Assembly: GCF_008935055.1 (NCBI RefSeq) | Contig: NZ_CP043028.1 | Coordinates: 447,501 to 511,500 of the forward strand | Direction: 5' to 3' | Source: Pseudobutyrivibrio xylanivorans | GTDB taxonomy: Bacteria > Bacillota > Clostridia > Lachnospirales > Lachnospiraceae | DNA: 64,000 nucleotides | In this document: positions 1 through 8,298 of the stretch, in pieces | Layout of the letters: every line of letters starts with the position of its first letter | Numbering within the stretch: the first letter of the stretch is position 1 | The notes under the pieces: generated by a model | Told to the model about the DNA's origin: nothing | What the model saw: the letters and a program-made list of their open reading frames with translations, nothing else | The model's database searches: none | Program-made: the position numbers and the translations under genes

Positions 1-736
1 GGTCAAGCTGTGTACACTTTAAAATAATCTGCTCCAAACCCTTTGATAATGCACCGTTCCAATATCTGATTGGGTACATCTCGTAAGGTGGCTCGCTTGG
101 ATTCTTGCCTGTGACAAGGTGATACATAGTAGAGCCAAGGCAATAGATATCTGTTCTGGCATCTGTCTGCCCGTGACCACCGAACTGCTCTGGTGCTGCG
201 TAGCCTCTGGTACCAAGACAAGTAGTATCCTCAACATTCTCTTCCTTGTACTGACGGGCTGTACCAAAGTCGATAAGCACGATTGTACCATCTGGCTTAA
301 GCATGATATTGCCTGGCTTTAAATCCCTGTAAATAATTGGTGGATTCTGCGAATGAAGATATCCAAGCACGTTACAAAGCTGCTTTGCCCATTCAATAAC
401 AAACTCCTGGGACTGTGGACCGTATTCATTAACAGCCTTGCTGAGGGTATTTCCCTCCACATAGTCCATAACGATAAGCAGGGCATCATCATAGTCGATA
501 ATATCAACAATACTTGGAAGGTTTGGATGAGAAAGATTCTTAAGCATCTCAATCTCATTTCTCAAGCTCTGCATTGTGATTTCAGAATTGGCCATGGAAT
601 CCTTTCGAATTTCCTTTATAGCCCACTGCTTATTGGCACGCTCATTCATTGCCAAATAAACAACGCTCATTCCACCTTGACCGATTTTATTCAGTATTTT
701 ATATTTACCGTCAATTACTGATCCAATTTCTAACAT
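1..736 (-). CDS. Serine/threonine protein kinase (N-terminal kinase domain, cut by window edge)
   Basis: The reading frame starts at ATG 736 and runs off the left edge without a stop, so about 245 residues are visible. They form a Hanks-type kinase: a glycine loop (IGQGGMSVVYLA), the ATP-binding lysine in WAIKEI, a catalytic loop YRDLKPGNIML (Tyr instead of the usual His of HRD, which is common in bacterial kinases), the metal-binding LIDFGTAR, and an APE motif (GYAAPEQ). The start lies 2 nt after the PP2C stop, so the two genes are co-transcribed and probably translationally coupled. Kinase and phosphatase would set the phosphorylation of FHA-bound partners in the same operon. Any membrane or sensor domain would lie beyond the window. 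Confidence 0.93.
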   Translation of the reverse strand, partial: MLEIGSVIDGKYKILNKIGQGGMSVVYLAMNERANKQWAIKEIRKDSMANSEITMQSLRNEIEMLKNLSHPNLPSIVDIIDYDDALLIVMDYVEGNTLSKAVNEYGPQSQEFVIEWAKQLCNVLGYLHSQNPPIIYRDLKPGNIMLKPDGTIVLIDFGTARQYKEENVEDTTCLGTRGYAAPEQFGGHGQTDARTDIYCLGSTMYHLVTGKNPSEPPYEMYPIRYWNGALSKGLEQIILKCTQLD

Positions 737-738
737 CT

Positions 739-1533
739 TTAAACTCCAATCACTACCCCTGAAATATTATCCGTCTCTCCCCTACGCATAACTATTTCCG
801 ACATTTTCTTAATACCATCTCGCTGGGCGGTGTATTTAATAATCTCATCTGATTTAAGTAATCTCCACAAACCATCCGAACAAAGAAGAATCCTGTTTTT
901 GCGCTCCAACTTTCCTCTAAAGAAATCTGGATAAACATTTGCTGACGCTCCGATACACTGAAGCAGCACGCTCTTCTGTGAGCTTACTGCAGCCTCCTCC
1001 GGTGTCATCCTGCCTAAATCCATCTGTTGCTGCACATAGCTTTGATCATGGGTAATCTGCTCTAGACTTCGCTTGTCGATTTTATAAGCACGGGAATCGC
1101 CAACACTCATCACCAAATACTCATCTCCAATAACAAGAAGGGCTACTGCTGTAGTACCAAGCTTGATTCCATTTTCACTTCCGTACTGGCCCAAGCCCTG
1201 ATTAATCTGCTTGCAAATCTGCTCCCACTGGTTTTCAACACTTCTCCAGTAGCTATTGTAGGATGTGGAATTTCCAGACAAATCCTCTGTCTCATCACTT
1301 GGTGAATTTAAAAGCTGTGGAAAATCTGTCTGGAACCACTGGCCCATTCTGTTGATAAATGACGCACTAGCGATTTCTCCCTGTGATAAACCACCCATAC
1401 CGTCACATAAACAAGCGAAGCAAACACGACCTATCTTACTGCTTCGAGCCTGCTTCACTATAAGGGCGTCCTGATTAACTTTTTTCTTGTTTCCTATATC
1501 TGAATATGCATCAATAAAGTATTCGTTTGCCAT
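739..1533 (-). CDS. PP2C-family protein serine/threonine phosphatase
   Basis: A 264-residue protein with the PP2C metal-dependent phosphatase signature: an early Asp in the NQDALIV segment, CDGMGGLSQGE, GDSRAYKI, LCSDGLW near residue 220 and the final DNISGVVI. These Asp residues bind the two catalytic metals. The length is that of a stand-alone catalytic domain with no membrane segment, so it should act in the cytoplasm. It sits directly upstream of the kinase gene and downstream of the WXG100 gene. This is the classic kinase/phosphatase pairing, here with an FHA protein two genes upstream. It most likely reverses phosphorylation made by the neighbouring kinase. Confidence 0.95.
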   Translation of the reverse strand: MANEYFIDAYSDIGNKKKVNQDALIVKQARSSKIGRVCFACLCDGMGGLSQGEIASASFINRMGQWFQTDFPQLLNSPSDETEDLSGNSTSYNSYWRSVENQWEQICKQINQGLGQYGSENGIKLGTTAVALLVIGDEYLVMSVGDSRAYKIDKRSLEQITHDQSYVQQQMDLGRMTPEEAAVSSQKSVLLQCIGASANVYPDFFRGKLERKNRILLCSDGLWRLLKSDEIIKYTAQRDGIKKMSEIVMRRGETDNISGVVIGV

Positions 1534-1631
1534 TTAATATCTCTCTTTGCTTTTATTTTGATGACCTCATTTAAGGATTGAGGAAAGAGGTTTCTACCTC
1601 AATCTCTAAATCAAATCACCAGTATAATAAT

Positions 1632-1667
1632 ATTTTGCGACAGACAACTTCTTGCCTGCCGCAAAAT
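1632..1667 (-). terminator. Strong hairpin after the WXG100 gene (leaky terminator or mRNA stabiliser)
   Basis: Two 16-nt arms pair completely, counting two G-U wobbles in the minus-strand RNA, around a GAAG loop. The hairpin begins 12 nt after the WXG100 stop. The following minus-strand sequence is only moderately T-rich (ATTATTATAC), so it may stop part of the transcripts or protect the upstream mRNA. A weaker inverted repeat (GATTGAGG/CCTCAATC) lies at 1576-1604. Confidence 0.6.
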
Positions 1668-1678
1668 CTGGACTTCTA

Positions 1679-1969
1679 TTACTGTGCGAACTGTCCAGCA
1701 ATTTCGCTGTCTGTGTTCTCTACGATCTGAGCTGTAGAATCAAGAGCTGTAGCGATTTCTCTGATGAGCTCTTCAGCCTTAAGGAAACCTGGCTTAAGCT
1801 CCTCATAGCGACCTGCATAAGCCTCGCTAGAAGCACCTGTCCACTCCTCCTGAAGCTGTGCAAGAAGTGAATCCATCTTGTCGATTACTCCATGAGTTGT
1901 GTCAGCCTCTGTACGATACTGATTTGCTCTCTCTCTCATCTGATCTGGTGTAATTCTGATTTCTGCCAT
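1679..1969 (-). CDS. WXG100 (ESAT-6-like) protein
   Basis: A 96-residue protein with the size and motif of type VII secretion substrates: two predicted helices joined by a W-x-G turn (EEWTGASSEAYAGRYEEL, about residues 42-59). The start at 1969 is chosen because AGGAGG lies 7-8 nt upstream; an in-frame ATG 57 nt further out has no such site and would add a tail unlike the family. The C terminus lacks an obvious YxxxD/E export signal. No EssC/EccC motor is in the window. The neighbours are an FHA protein, a kinase and a phosphatase, which are often found with type VII systems in Firmicutes. Its role as substrate or structural partner is inferred. Confidence 0.9.
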   Translation of the reverse strand: MAEIRITPDQMRERANQYRTEADTTHGVIDKMDSLLAQLQEEWTGASSEAYAGRYEELKPGFLKAEELIREIATALDSTAQIVENTDSEIAGQFAQ

Positions 1970-2033
1970 TACATTATCCTCCTTTGAATTGTTATTTATA
2001 TTTACTGGTCTCCCAGTAATACACATTAGTTAA

Positions 2034-3578
2034 TTAGATTGCTTTGTACTCAAATTCCTCATTAGATAATCTAACGATATCGCCATTGTTCAAAAGAACT
2101 GGGCGCTCACTTTCAATCTTTGTACCATTGATATAGGTACCGTTTGTTGAATTGCAATCCTGAATATAAGCACCATTTCTACCACTCGTAATCATGGCAT
2201 GCTTTCTGCTGATTGAGCTGTTGTTGCTTACACAAAAGTCTGCATGTACAGCATCCTTGCCGATTACGAAATTGGTCTTGCTGATAGAAATGTTTTCATC
2301 TGTCTTCTTTCTCACAAGAGTTCCAAGATTCTGTGGAGCCTCTGGCTCATCACTGAGAATTGATGTCTCTCCATCGTTACTTGAAGGCACTGCACTGAGG
2401 ATTGTTGTCTCAGCGCCTGGTCCCATCTGCTGAGATGGAACTGTGAAATTATTGTTTGGTCTGTTGTTTGCAATTGCCTGATTAACAGTTGGAACGCTGT
2501 CAACTGGCTGAGGAGCAGCTTCAGTCTCAAATGCTACATTAGCCTTTTTTGACTTACCTGACTTGCCTCTGTTTAAAAGGAGAATAACAAGAGCTGTTGC
2601 GCCGCAAGCTAATACAAAAACTCCAATGAGACAAATAATGATAATCACTGTCTCAGATACGCCCTTATTTTCCTTAACAGGTGGAGTCAAAACAAGCTCA
2701 TCACCCTGATCCTGCTCTGTGACCTCTTCGGTGTCCTCTTCCTCTACCTGTGCCTTTGGCGAGCTGTTAACCTGTGAATATGAAACTCCAAGTCCATCAA
2801 GAATCTTTGCAATCTTTGTGGAATCAAGAGCGCAGCTTGCTGCTCCGTCCTTGATAGGAAGATTCATTCCGATTACATAACCATTGGCATCAACAAGTGG
2901 ACCACCATAGTTGTTAGTGTCTGAAGTTACGTCAGATGAAATAACCTGTACACCTTCAACATTTCCGAGACTCTTAATCTCACCAGCTGACATCTGAATC
3001 TGCTGGTCTGATAAGTACTGTCTCTCTGATTCGTAAGTAATTGCCTCTGGATATCCAAGAGCAAATACTGTATCTCCTACAGAGTATGGAAGATTATTTG
3101 TGTCGTATTTATTGTTAGTTAAAATCTTGAGAGGTGTTCTTGTATAAATTGGCTGAGGCAACTGAAGCACAACCATATCAAGCTCACTACTAACTGTAAG
3201 AACTGATGCATTTAAAACAACATCACTCTCAATAACAACTTCTGTAGAAAGAGTAAGATTGATTGTTCCCTTATCCTCTTTATTAATCAATCCATAATAG
3301 TCGCAAGCCTCTTTGAGGAGCTCGTCATCAGGATTGACAACATCACTGCTTGTAATGACGTACTCTGTTCCCTCGGAATCTCCGATGATGAAGCCTGAGC
3401 CGCCGGTGACAACGTACTTCTTTGCATTATCACCTACAATAACAGTGTTTACCTGTACAACGCCCTGTGTAGCAGTCTCTGCTGCCGGGTTAACCTCGAC
3501 AGCATGGACTGGAAGAAATGATGCAATTGTCATTCCAAAGGTCAGGACCAATGTACAAACCTTTTTAAATGCTTTCAT
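2034..3578 (-). CDS. Membrane protein: inactive HtrA-like protease domain, transmembrane helix, cytoplasmic FHA domain
   Basis: A 514-residue protein. Residues 1-26 are a signal peptide. Residues 35-270 resemble an HtrA/trypsin-like fold: GSGFIIG, a segment aligning with TNAHVV, LDMVVLQL, and GGPLVDANGYVIGMN. The catalytic His position is Asp79 (TSSDVV) and the catalytic Ser position is Tyr224 (NNYGGPL); only Asp134 remains, so the domain is almost certainly not a protease. An acidic linker (about 278-297) leads to one transmembrane helix (about 309-336) and a C-terminal FHA domain (about 420-514, with ISRKHAMI and STNGTYING), which binds phosphothreonine. The topology puts the dead protease outside and the FHA inside. 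It is the second gene of the operon, 19 nt after the surface protein gene. An envelope sensor that recruits phosphorylated partners is an inference. Confidence 0.88.
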   Translation of the reverse strand: MKAFKKVCTLVLTFGMTIASFLPVHAVEVNPAAETATQGVVQVNTVIVGDNAKKYVVTGGSGFIIGDSEGTEYVITSSDVVNPDDELLKEACDYYGLINKEDKGTINLTLSTEVVIESDVVLNASVLTVSSELDMVVLQLPQPIYTRTPLKILTNNKYDTNNLPYSVGDTVFALGYPEAITYESERQYLSDQQIQMSAGEIKSLGNVEGVQVISSDVTSDTNNYGGPLVDANGYVIGMNLPIKDGAASCALDSTKIAKILDGLGVSYSQVNSSPKAQVEEEDTEEVTEQDQGDELVLTPPVKENKGVSETVIIIICLIGVFVLACGATALVILLLNRGKSGKSKKANVAFETEAAPQPVDSVPTVNQAIANNRPNNNFTVPSQQMGPGAETTILSAVPSSNDGETSILSDEPEAPQNLGTLVRKKTDENISISKTNFVIGKDAVHADFCVSNNSSISRKHAMITSGRNGAYIQDCNSTNGTYINGTKIESERPVLLNNGDIVRLSNEEFEYKAI

Positions 3579-3597
3579 GTTATTCTCCTATCTGAAA

Positions 3598-6500
3598 TTA
3601 GAACTTCTTTCTTCTGAAAGCGAATACGCCTAATCCAGCAACAACTGCAGCTCCTGCGATTGCTCCAGCAACGCCAAGAGCCTTTGGAAGATTCTTAGAT
3701 GCTCCAATAGCTGCAATACCCTCTGTCTCAAGCTGAGATGTTGGATGAAGAACCTCTTCCTCCAATAACTCCTCTGCCTTTACAGAAATAAGAAGATTGT
3801 TGTATGCAAGCTTTGTAACATTTCCTGCTACGTCAGAGCACTCGATTGTTACCTTCTGGTAATCATCCATGCTTGGAACTGTAAGCACTGCTGTACCACC
3901 GTTCTCTGCAAGCTCTGAAGCTGTGTAGCTAGCAAGATTCTGATCATTTAAGAATACCTTCATTTCAGTAACACCGATTGTATCAACAGCGTTTACTGAG
4001 AAGTCATGGCTTTCCTCTTCGTATATACCACCATCCTCAAGACCAGATACGACAACGCTAGGTGCTGTCTGGTCGAGAAGGAACTCAACCTCTGCGTCCT
4101 TTGACTGGTTGCTCTGCTTATTAGAAGCCTTGTCCTCTGAATAAACAGCTACTGAGTAGATACCATCCTTGTTGAAGTTTGACTTGCTAACTGTATAGCT
4201 GATTGAATGCCAGCCCTTTGAGTTTGTGCTGTCGTTTGCTGTGAAAGCACGTCCCTCGCTAAGCTCCTTAACGCTACCGTCAAATGCAACTGAAACTTCC
4301 TTCTTTGTAACTGCATCAACGTTGATCTCTGTGATTACAACATCCTGTGGAGATGTTACGTAGTAACCATTAACCATTGCCTTTGTAGCATCGCTAAGTA
4401 CGAATACTGAACCAAATCTGTTAACTGAGTACTGAACCTTCTGCTCTACTGAGTTACCAGCAAGGTCAGTAAGCTTAACTGCTAATGTGTAAAGATCATC
4501 GTTGTCCTTCTCATGAGCAAGGTCTGCAAATGAGTAAGTAAATGTTTCTGTACCGCTTGTCTTTGACATGCTTGGAGATACCTTACCTCTGTTTGAACCT
4601 GTAAGTGAAATCTCTGTACATGCATCTGTAAGGTTTGTATCCTTTGAAACAATAACTGGAGCAACCTTACCATTGTTTGCTGACATGTTCTCGATACCTG
4701 AAATCTCAAGTACTGGGAGAGTCATATCAATAACGAAATCGTCTGTAACAAAGCTATTTGAAAGGTTACCAGCCAAGTCCTCACATGAAATTGTGAAGCC
4801 GTAACGGCCGTCCTTGTCAAATACGATATGTGTAATATTATCAAAGTCATTGTTTGAGAAGCCCTGAAGATTTGGAACTACGTTCTGGTCACCAGAGTTC
4901 TTGTTAACAGTAACCTGCTCGCTTGTAAAGTTCTTCTCTGTGAATGTAATTGTTGCCTTACGAGCATCCTTGAAGTAGTTGCCGTTAAGAGCGCTGTTGT
5001 TGTCAAACTTAACATCTACTACTGGAGCTGTCTTATCAATTACGAATTCTGCATTGTAGTCGCTTTCATGACCATCGCCAAATACGAACTTGTTACCAGC
5101 CTTATCAACGAATGTAAGGTCTTTGATTGAGTAAATACCGTCCTTATCAAATGTGATTGAACCAGTATACTTACCATCTGAACCTGTCATCTCGCTAACA
5201 CTAGGTGTACCTTCCTTTGAAGAAACCTTTACATTGCTCATGTTAGCTTCCTTGCTGTCGATGTTAAGGTCCTCATATACGAAAGTAGCTGTTCTGTTAG
5301 CCTTGTAATACTTGTTGTGCTTTACATCATGATTATCAAAGCTAATCTTTAATACAGGAGCTGTCTTGTCGACTACAAACTCCTTCTCTGTGTTGATTTC
5401 AGTTGAGTTACCAGCCAAGTCAACAAGCTTACCCTTTACTAAGTAAGTGCTATCCTTGCTTAATGTAAGTCTTGCAATATTTGACTTAGAATCAACTGCA
5501 ACCTTCTGGCCTGATACATCAACGAATGATGTTCCAAGCTCATAATCAAATGCGATATCATTTACAGTAACAACAACCTCAACATCCTGGTTGTAATACT
5601 TGTCATTAAGCTTTGTAGCTGATGATAAATACTCAACTGAATAAGTAGGATCTGTGTTGTCAATGTATGTAGTGATTGACTCTTCAATGTTCGATGCATC
5701 CAAGTAATAATGATGAACGCCATCAAAATCAACATCATTCTGGCCTGCTGCATCGCCAGCACCTGGAACTGTATATGTAAGAGTGTTTACATAGTCTACA
5801 CAAATATCATTTGCAAACTTGTCTGTCCAATTACCTGCTGGTGTTTCAACCTCATAGTCAACCTTTGCCTTTGAAATACCAGTAGTGATTTCCTCTTTGC
5901 CAACACGCTCAACTAAACGAGCATTGTCAACCTTGAGGATGTTTCCTGTATGAGCTGTAAGAACAACTGTAAGGTCCTTATTGTCATGGTGCTTCTTTGA
6001 ATACCACTTAACACCATTCTCAACATCCTGCTTCCAGTCATTTCCGCCAGTTACAGTCTGTGTAAACTGCTCAAGGTGATTCTGAGCATCCTTTGCACGA
6101 AGAACTGCTGCGATTTCCTCTGAATCACATCCGCACTTCTTAACTGTGTGAGCCTTAACCTCTTCAGCGTTGTGCTTAGCGCCAAGCTTTGTAAGATTCT
6201 TTACATAATCCTCATCGAAGTCATAGTTAACCTCGACACCTGAAATTGTGATTGCCTTAGCCTTGTTTCTGTTTAATGGATACTCGAAAACTGCTGTGCC
6301 CTCTTCCTTGCCAAAGCGAGCGAACTTCATCTGAGCTTTCTGAGCTTCTTCGCCAGCCTCTGGATCGTTGTAGTATAAAACGATGTCCATAAGGTCTTCC
6401 CATTCCTGCTCACTCTTGTCGTTGTTGAAGGTTGGGCTCTCAAGTGTTACTACAACCTTGAGATCTGAATCGTAAACATCATGGCTGTGATTCTTTGAAT

Positions 6501-8046
6501 CTACAATCAAATCTGAAGGAGCTAAGTCCTTGCCATCTGCTGTAGCAATCTTAACTGACTTGATTTCTACGAAATCCTTTCTACCATCACTGATATTGAA
6601 ACAGTCGTGGCAGAATGATAAGCCTGTAAATGATTCCTCGAATTCACACTTTACAGTCTTGTACTCTACAAAGTGGCAAACCTCACACTCACGATAAACA
6701 ACATGCTCATCGTCGAAGAAGTTCAGCGCATTCTTACGACCATAGTATTTCCACTGGCTGAATTTGCACTCTACCTTCTTGTGCATTGTCTGACCGCAGC
6801 CAGCACATTCATTTATCTCTGTATGGAAGTGAACCTTTCTGCCATCCTCGTCGATTTTGTACTGACCATTTGCATCCTTTAAGTAGGTTGTCTCATCACT
6901 TCTAGTCTGAGAAGCATCAAATTTGTATGAAGAATTCTTCTCCTTACACTCAGCATTATCTCTCATGCGGTGATTACACTTATCACAATTACCCTTGATC
7001 CAGTGATAATACTTGTAGTGATCTCCAAGGTCTTCCTCGAAACGTCCCTTTCTATCATCACCATCTTCAGGGTCATACTTCTGAGTGCACTGACATTTCT
7101 CTTCTACTGTGTAGTCTTTCTTATTACAGTACTTACATCTAAGCTCTTCCTTGTGCTGTCTGTTAAATGTGTACTCATAGTTGCCAGTATGCTCAAAGGT
7201 ACAGTCTACAGCTGGCTCGTTGAATTCCTTCTCGCAAACTGTACATTTTGTAACCTCATAATGCTGCTTGCCGTTGGACTCAACATATTTTACATGCTCG
7301 GTCTTACATGTCTGTGGAGCAGAAACAACTGTGTTTTTACATAACTTACAAACAGATACCTTTTTATGCTGTCTCTTGTCAGTTGTCTCATTATCGAACT
7401 CATAATGATGCTCAAGATCACATGCAACAGGCTGTCCCTTTACAACACCACCACAAGCACGGCACTTCTTTACTTCAACATGCTTACCATTGTCAGCGTA
7501 TTCGTATCCGATGCTCTGAAGATCGCAATTATCTTTATCACCGGTAAATACATACTCTTTACAATCTGCGCAATAGTAGTAAATTTTGTGTTGACCTGGG
7601 TTTTCCTCATCAATTACAAACTGTCTCCATCCCTCATAAACATGCTCATGTCTGCATGGCTCTGGTGTAGGTGTTGGAGTTGGTGTTGGTGTAGGAGTCT
7701 CAACCTTGCTCTCTGCAAGCATAGCTGCCATGTCTAACTCCTCTGATTCCTCATCCTGAGCTAATTCATCGTCCTTTGTTAATTCAAATGAAATAACTCT
7801 CTTTGTGGAATCTTCCAGCTTTGCATCTTCTGTTGTGGATTCTTTGTCCGAATTGCTTTCTGAATCGTTAGCAGAATCGCCTGAATTTGTATCGTTTTCA
7901 TCTACTGATTCAACTACTTTTTCATCAGAAGATGTAACTTCTGCTACCGTATCGGCATATACGGCAGTATTGCTGAATAACAATGCGCACAGCATTGCTA
8001 ACGCCACTAGTCGTCTGAAAGTGGCGATTTTACGTAGTTTTTTCAC
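3598..8046 (-). CDS. Very large surface protein with Cys/His repeats and Ig-like repeats, C-terminal membrane anchor
   Basis: A 1482-residue protein. A signal peptide (about 1-31) is followed by a Ser/Asp/Glu-rich linker and a TPTPTP spacer near residue 115. About eight units follow (roughly 130-510) of the form H...CxxC...C, for example YYYCADC, VKKCRACGG, CKLCKN and CKYCNK, typical of small zinc-knuckle folds. The rest has at least four Ig-like modules marked by VDKTAPVL, VIDKTAPVV, VIDMTLPVL and LLDQTAPSV. It ends in a helix and FRRKKF, without a clear LPXTG sorting motif. It is the first gene of the FHA/WXG100/PP2C/kinase operon, behind a possible promoter at 8153-8182. It probably sits on the cell surface as an adhesin or ligand for the operon's sensor, but the family and ligand are not recognised. 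Confidence 0.8.
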   Translation of the reverse strand: MKKLRKIATFRRLVALAMLCALLFSNTAVYADTVAEVTSSDEKVVESVDENDTNSGDSANDSESNSDKESTTEDAKLEDSTKRVISFELTKDDELAQDEESEELDMAAMLAESKVETPTPTPTPTPTPEPCRHEHVYEGWRQFVIDEENPGQHKIYYYCADCKEYVFTGDKDNCDLQSIGYEYADNGKHVEVKKCRACGGVVKGQPVACDLEHHYEFDNETTDKRQHKKVSVCKLCKNTVVSAPQTCKTEHVKYVESNGKQHYEVTKCTVCEKEFNEPAVDCTFEHTGNYEYTFNRQHKEELRCKYCNKKDYTVEEKCQCTQKYDPEDGDDRKGRFEEDLGDHYKYYHWIKGNCDKCNHRMRDNAECKEKNSSYKFDASQTRSDETTYLKDANGQYKIDEDGRKVHFHTEINECAGCGQTMHKKVECKFSQWKYYGRKNALNFFDDEHVVYRECEVCHFVEYKTVKCEFEESFTGLSFCHDCFNISDGRKDFVEIKSVKIATADGKDLAPSDLIVDSKNHSHDVYDSDLKVVVTLESPTFNNDKSEQEWEDLMDIVLYYNDPEAGEEAQKAQMKFARFGKEEGTAVFEYPLNRNKAKAITISGVEVNYDFDEDYVKNLTKLGAKHNAEEVKAHTVKKCGCDSEEIAAVLRAKDAQNHLEQFTQTVTGGNDWKQDVENGVKWYSKKHHDNKDLTVVLTAHTGNILKVDNARLVERVGKEEITTGISKAKVDYEVETPAGNWTDKFANDICVDYVNTLTYTVPGAGDAAGQNDVDFDGVHHYYLDASNIEESITTYIDNTDPTYSVEYLSSATKLNDKYYNQDVEVVVTVNDIAFDYELGTSFVDVSGQKVAVDSKSNIARLTLSKDSTYLVKGKLVDLAGNSTEINTEKEFVVDKTAPVLKISFDNHDVKHNKYYKANRTATFVYEDLNIDSKEANMSNVKVSSKEGTPSVSEMTGSDGKYTGSITFDKDGIYSIKDLTFVDKAGNKFVFGDGHESDYNAEFVIDKTAPVVDVKFDNNSALNGNYFKDARKATITFTEKNFTSEQVTVNKNSGDQNVVPNLQGFSNNDFDNITHIVFDKDGRYGFTISCEDLAGNLSNSFVTDDFVIDMTLPVLEISGIENMSANNGKVAPVIVSKDTNLTDACTEISLTGSNRGKVSPSMSKTSGTETFTYSFADLAHEKDNDDLYTLAVKLTDLAGNSVEQKVQYSVNRFGSVFVLSDATKAMVNGYYVTSPQDVVITEINVDAVTKKEVSVAFDGSVKELSEGRAFTANDSTNSKGWHSISYTVSKSNFNKDGIYSVAVYSEDKASNKQSNQSKDAEVEFLLDQTAPSVVVSGLEDGGIYEEESHDFSVNAVDTIGVTEMKVFLNDQNLASYTASELAENGGTAVLTVPSMDDYQKVTIECSDVAGNVTKLAYNNLLISVKAEELLEEEVLHPTSQLETEGIAAIGASKNLPKALGVAGAIAGAAVVAGLGVFAFRRKKF

Positions 8047-8152
8047 AATATCATTTCCCTTTCTATAACATTAATGACAACTCCCCTTATTTGCCTATGC
8101 CCGCCGCTATCAGGCATAAAAATGGACTTTTCACAGAATTATCACAATTAAT

Positions 8153-8218
8153 AATGTAACATTATATAATATAAATGGTCAATCTCATTTTTTTGCCAAT
8201 TATCTACATTTTTTGCCA
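8153..8218 (-). promoter_or_regulatory. Possible promoter with upstream direct repeats for the surface-protein/FHA/kinase operon
   Basis: On the minus strand TTGACC (8177-8182) and TACATT (8153-8158) are 18 nt apart, a plausible sigma-A promoter about 110 nt upstream of the surface protein start. Immediately upstream of the -35 are two near-identical repeats, CATTTTTTTGCCA at 8186-8198 and CATTTTTTGCCA at 8207-8218 on the plus strand. They are 20 bp apart, about two helical turns, as expected for an activator or repressor dimer. The protein is unknown. Confidence 0.4.
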
Positions 8219-8247
8219 TATCCAACTCCCCCAAAATTGCACTAAAA

Positions 8248-8271
8248 AGGAGCCCTGAAATCAGAGCTCCT
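8248..8271 (-). terminator. Terminator after nrdD
   Basis: AGGAGC/GCTCCT plus an inner CTGA/TCAG form a stem 27 nt downstream of the nrdD stop. An A-run at 8244-8248 on the plus strand gives the U-tract of the minus transcript. Confidence 0.8.
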
Positions 8272-8298
8272 AGGAATCAAAAATGCTATTAATATGGA

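Noticed and set aside
2194..2433. Plus-strand frames inside the FHA, surface-protein and other large genes
   Set aside because: They are shadows of well-supported minus-strand genes, without start signals or family motifs.
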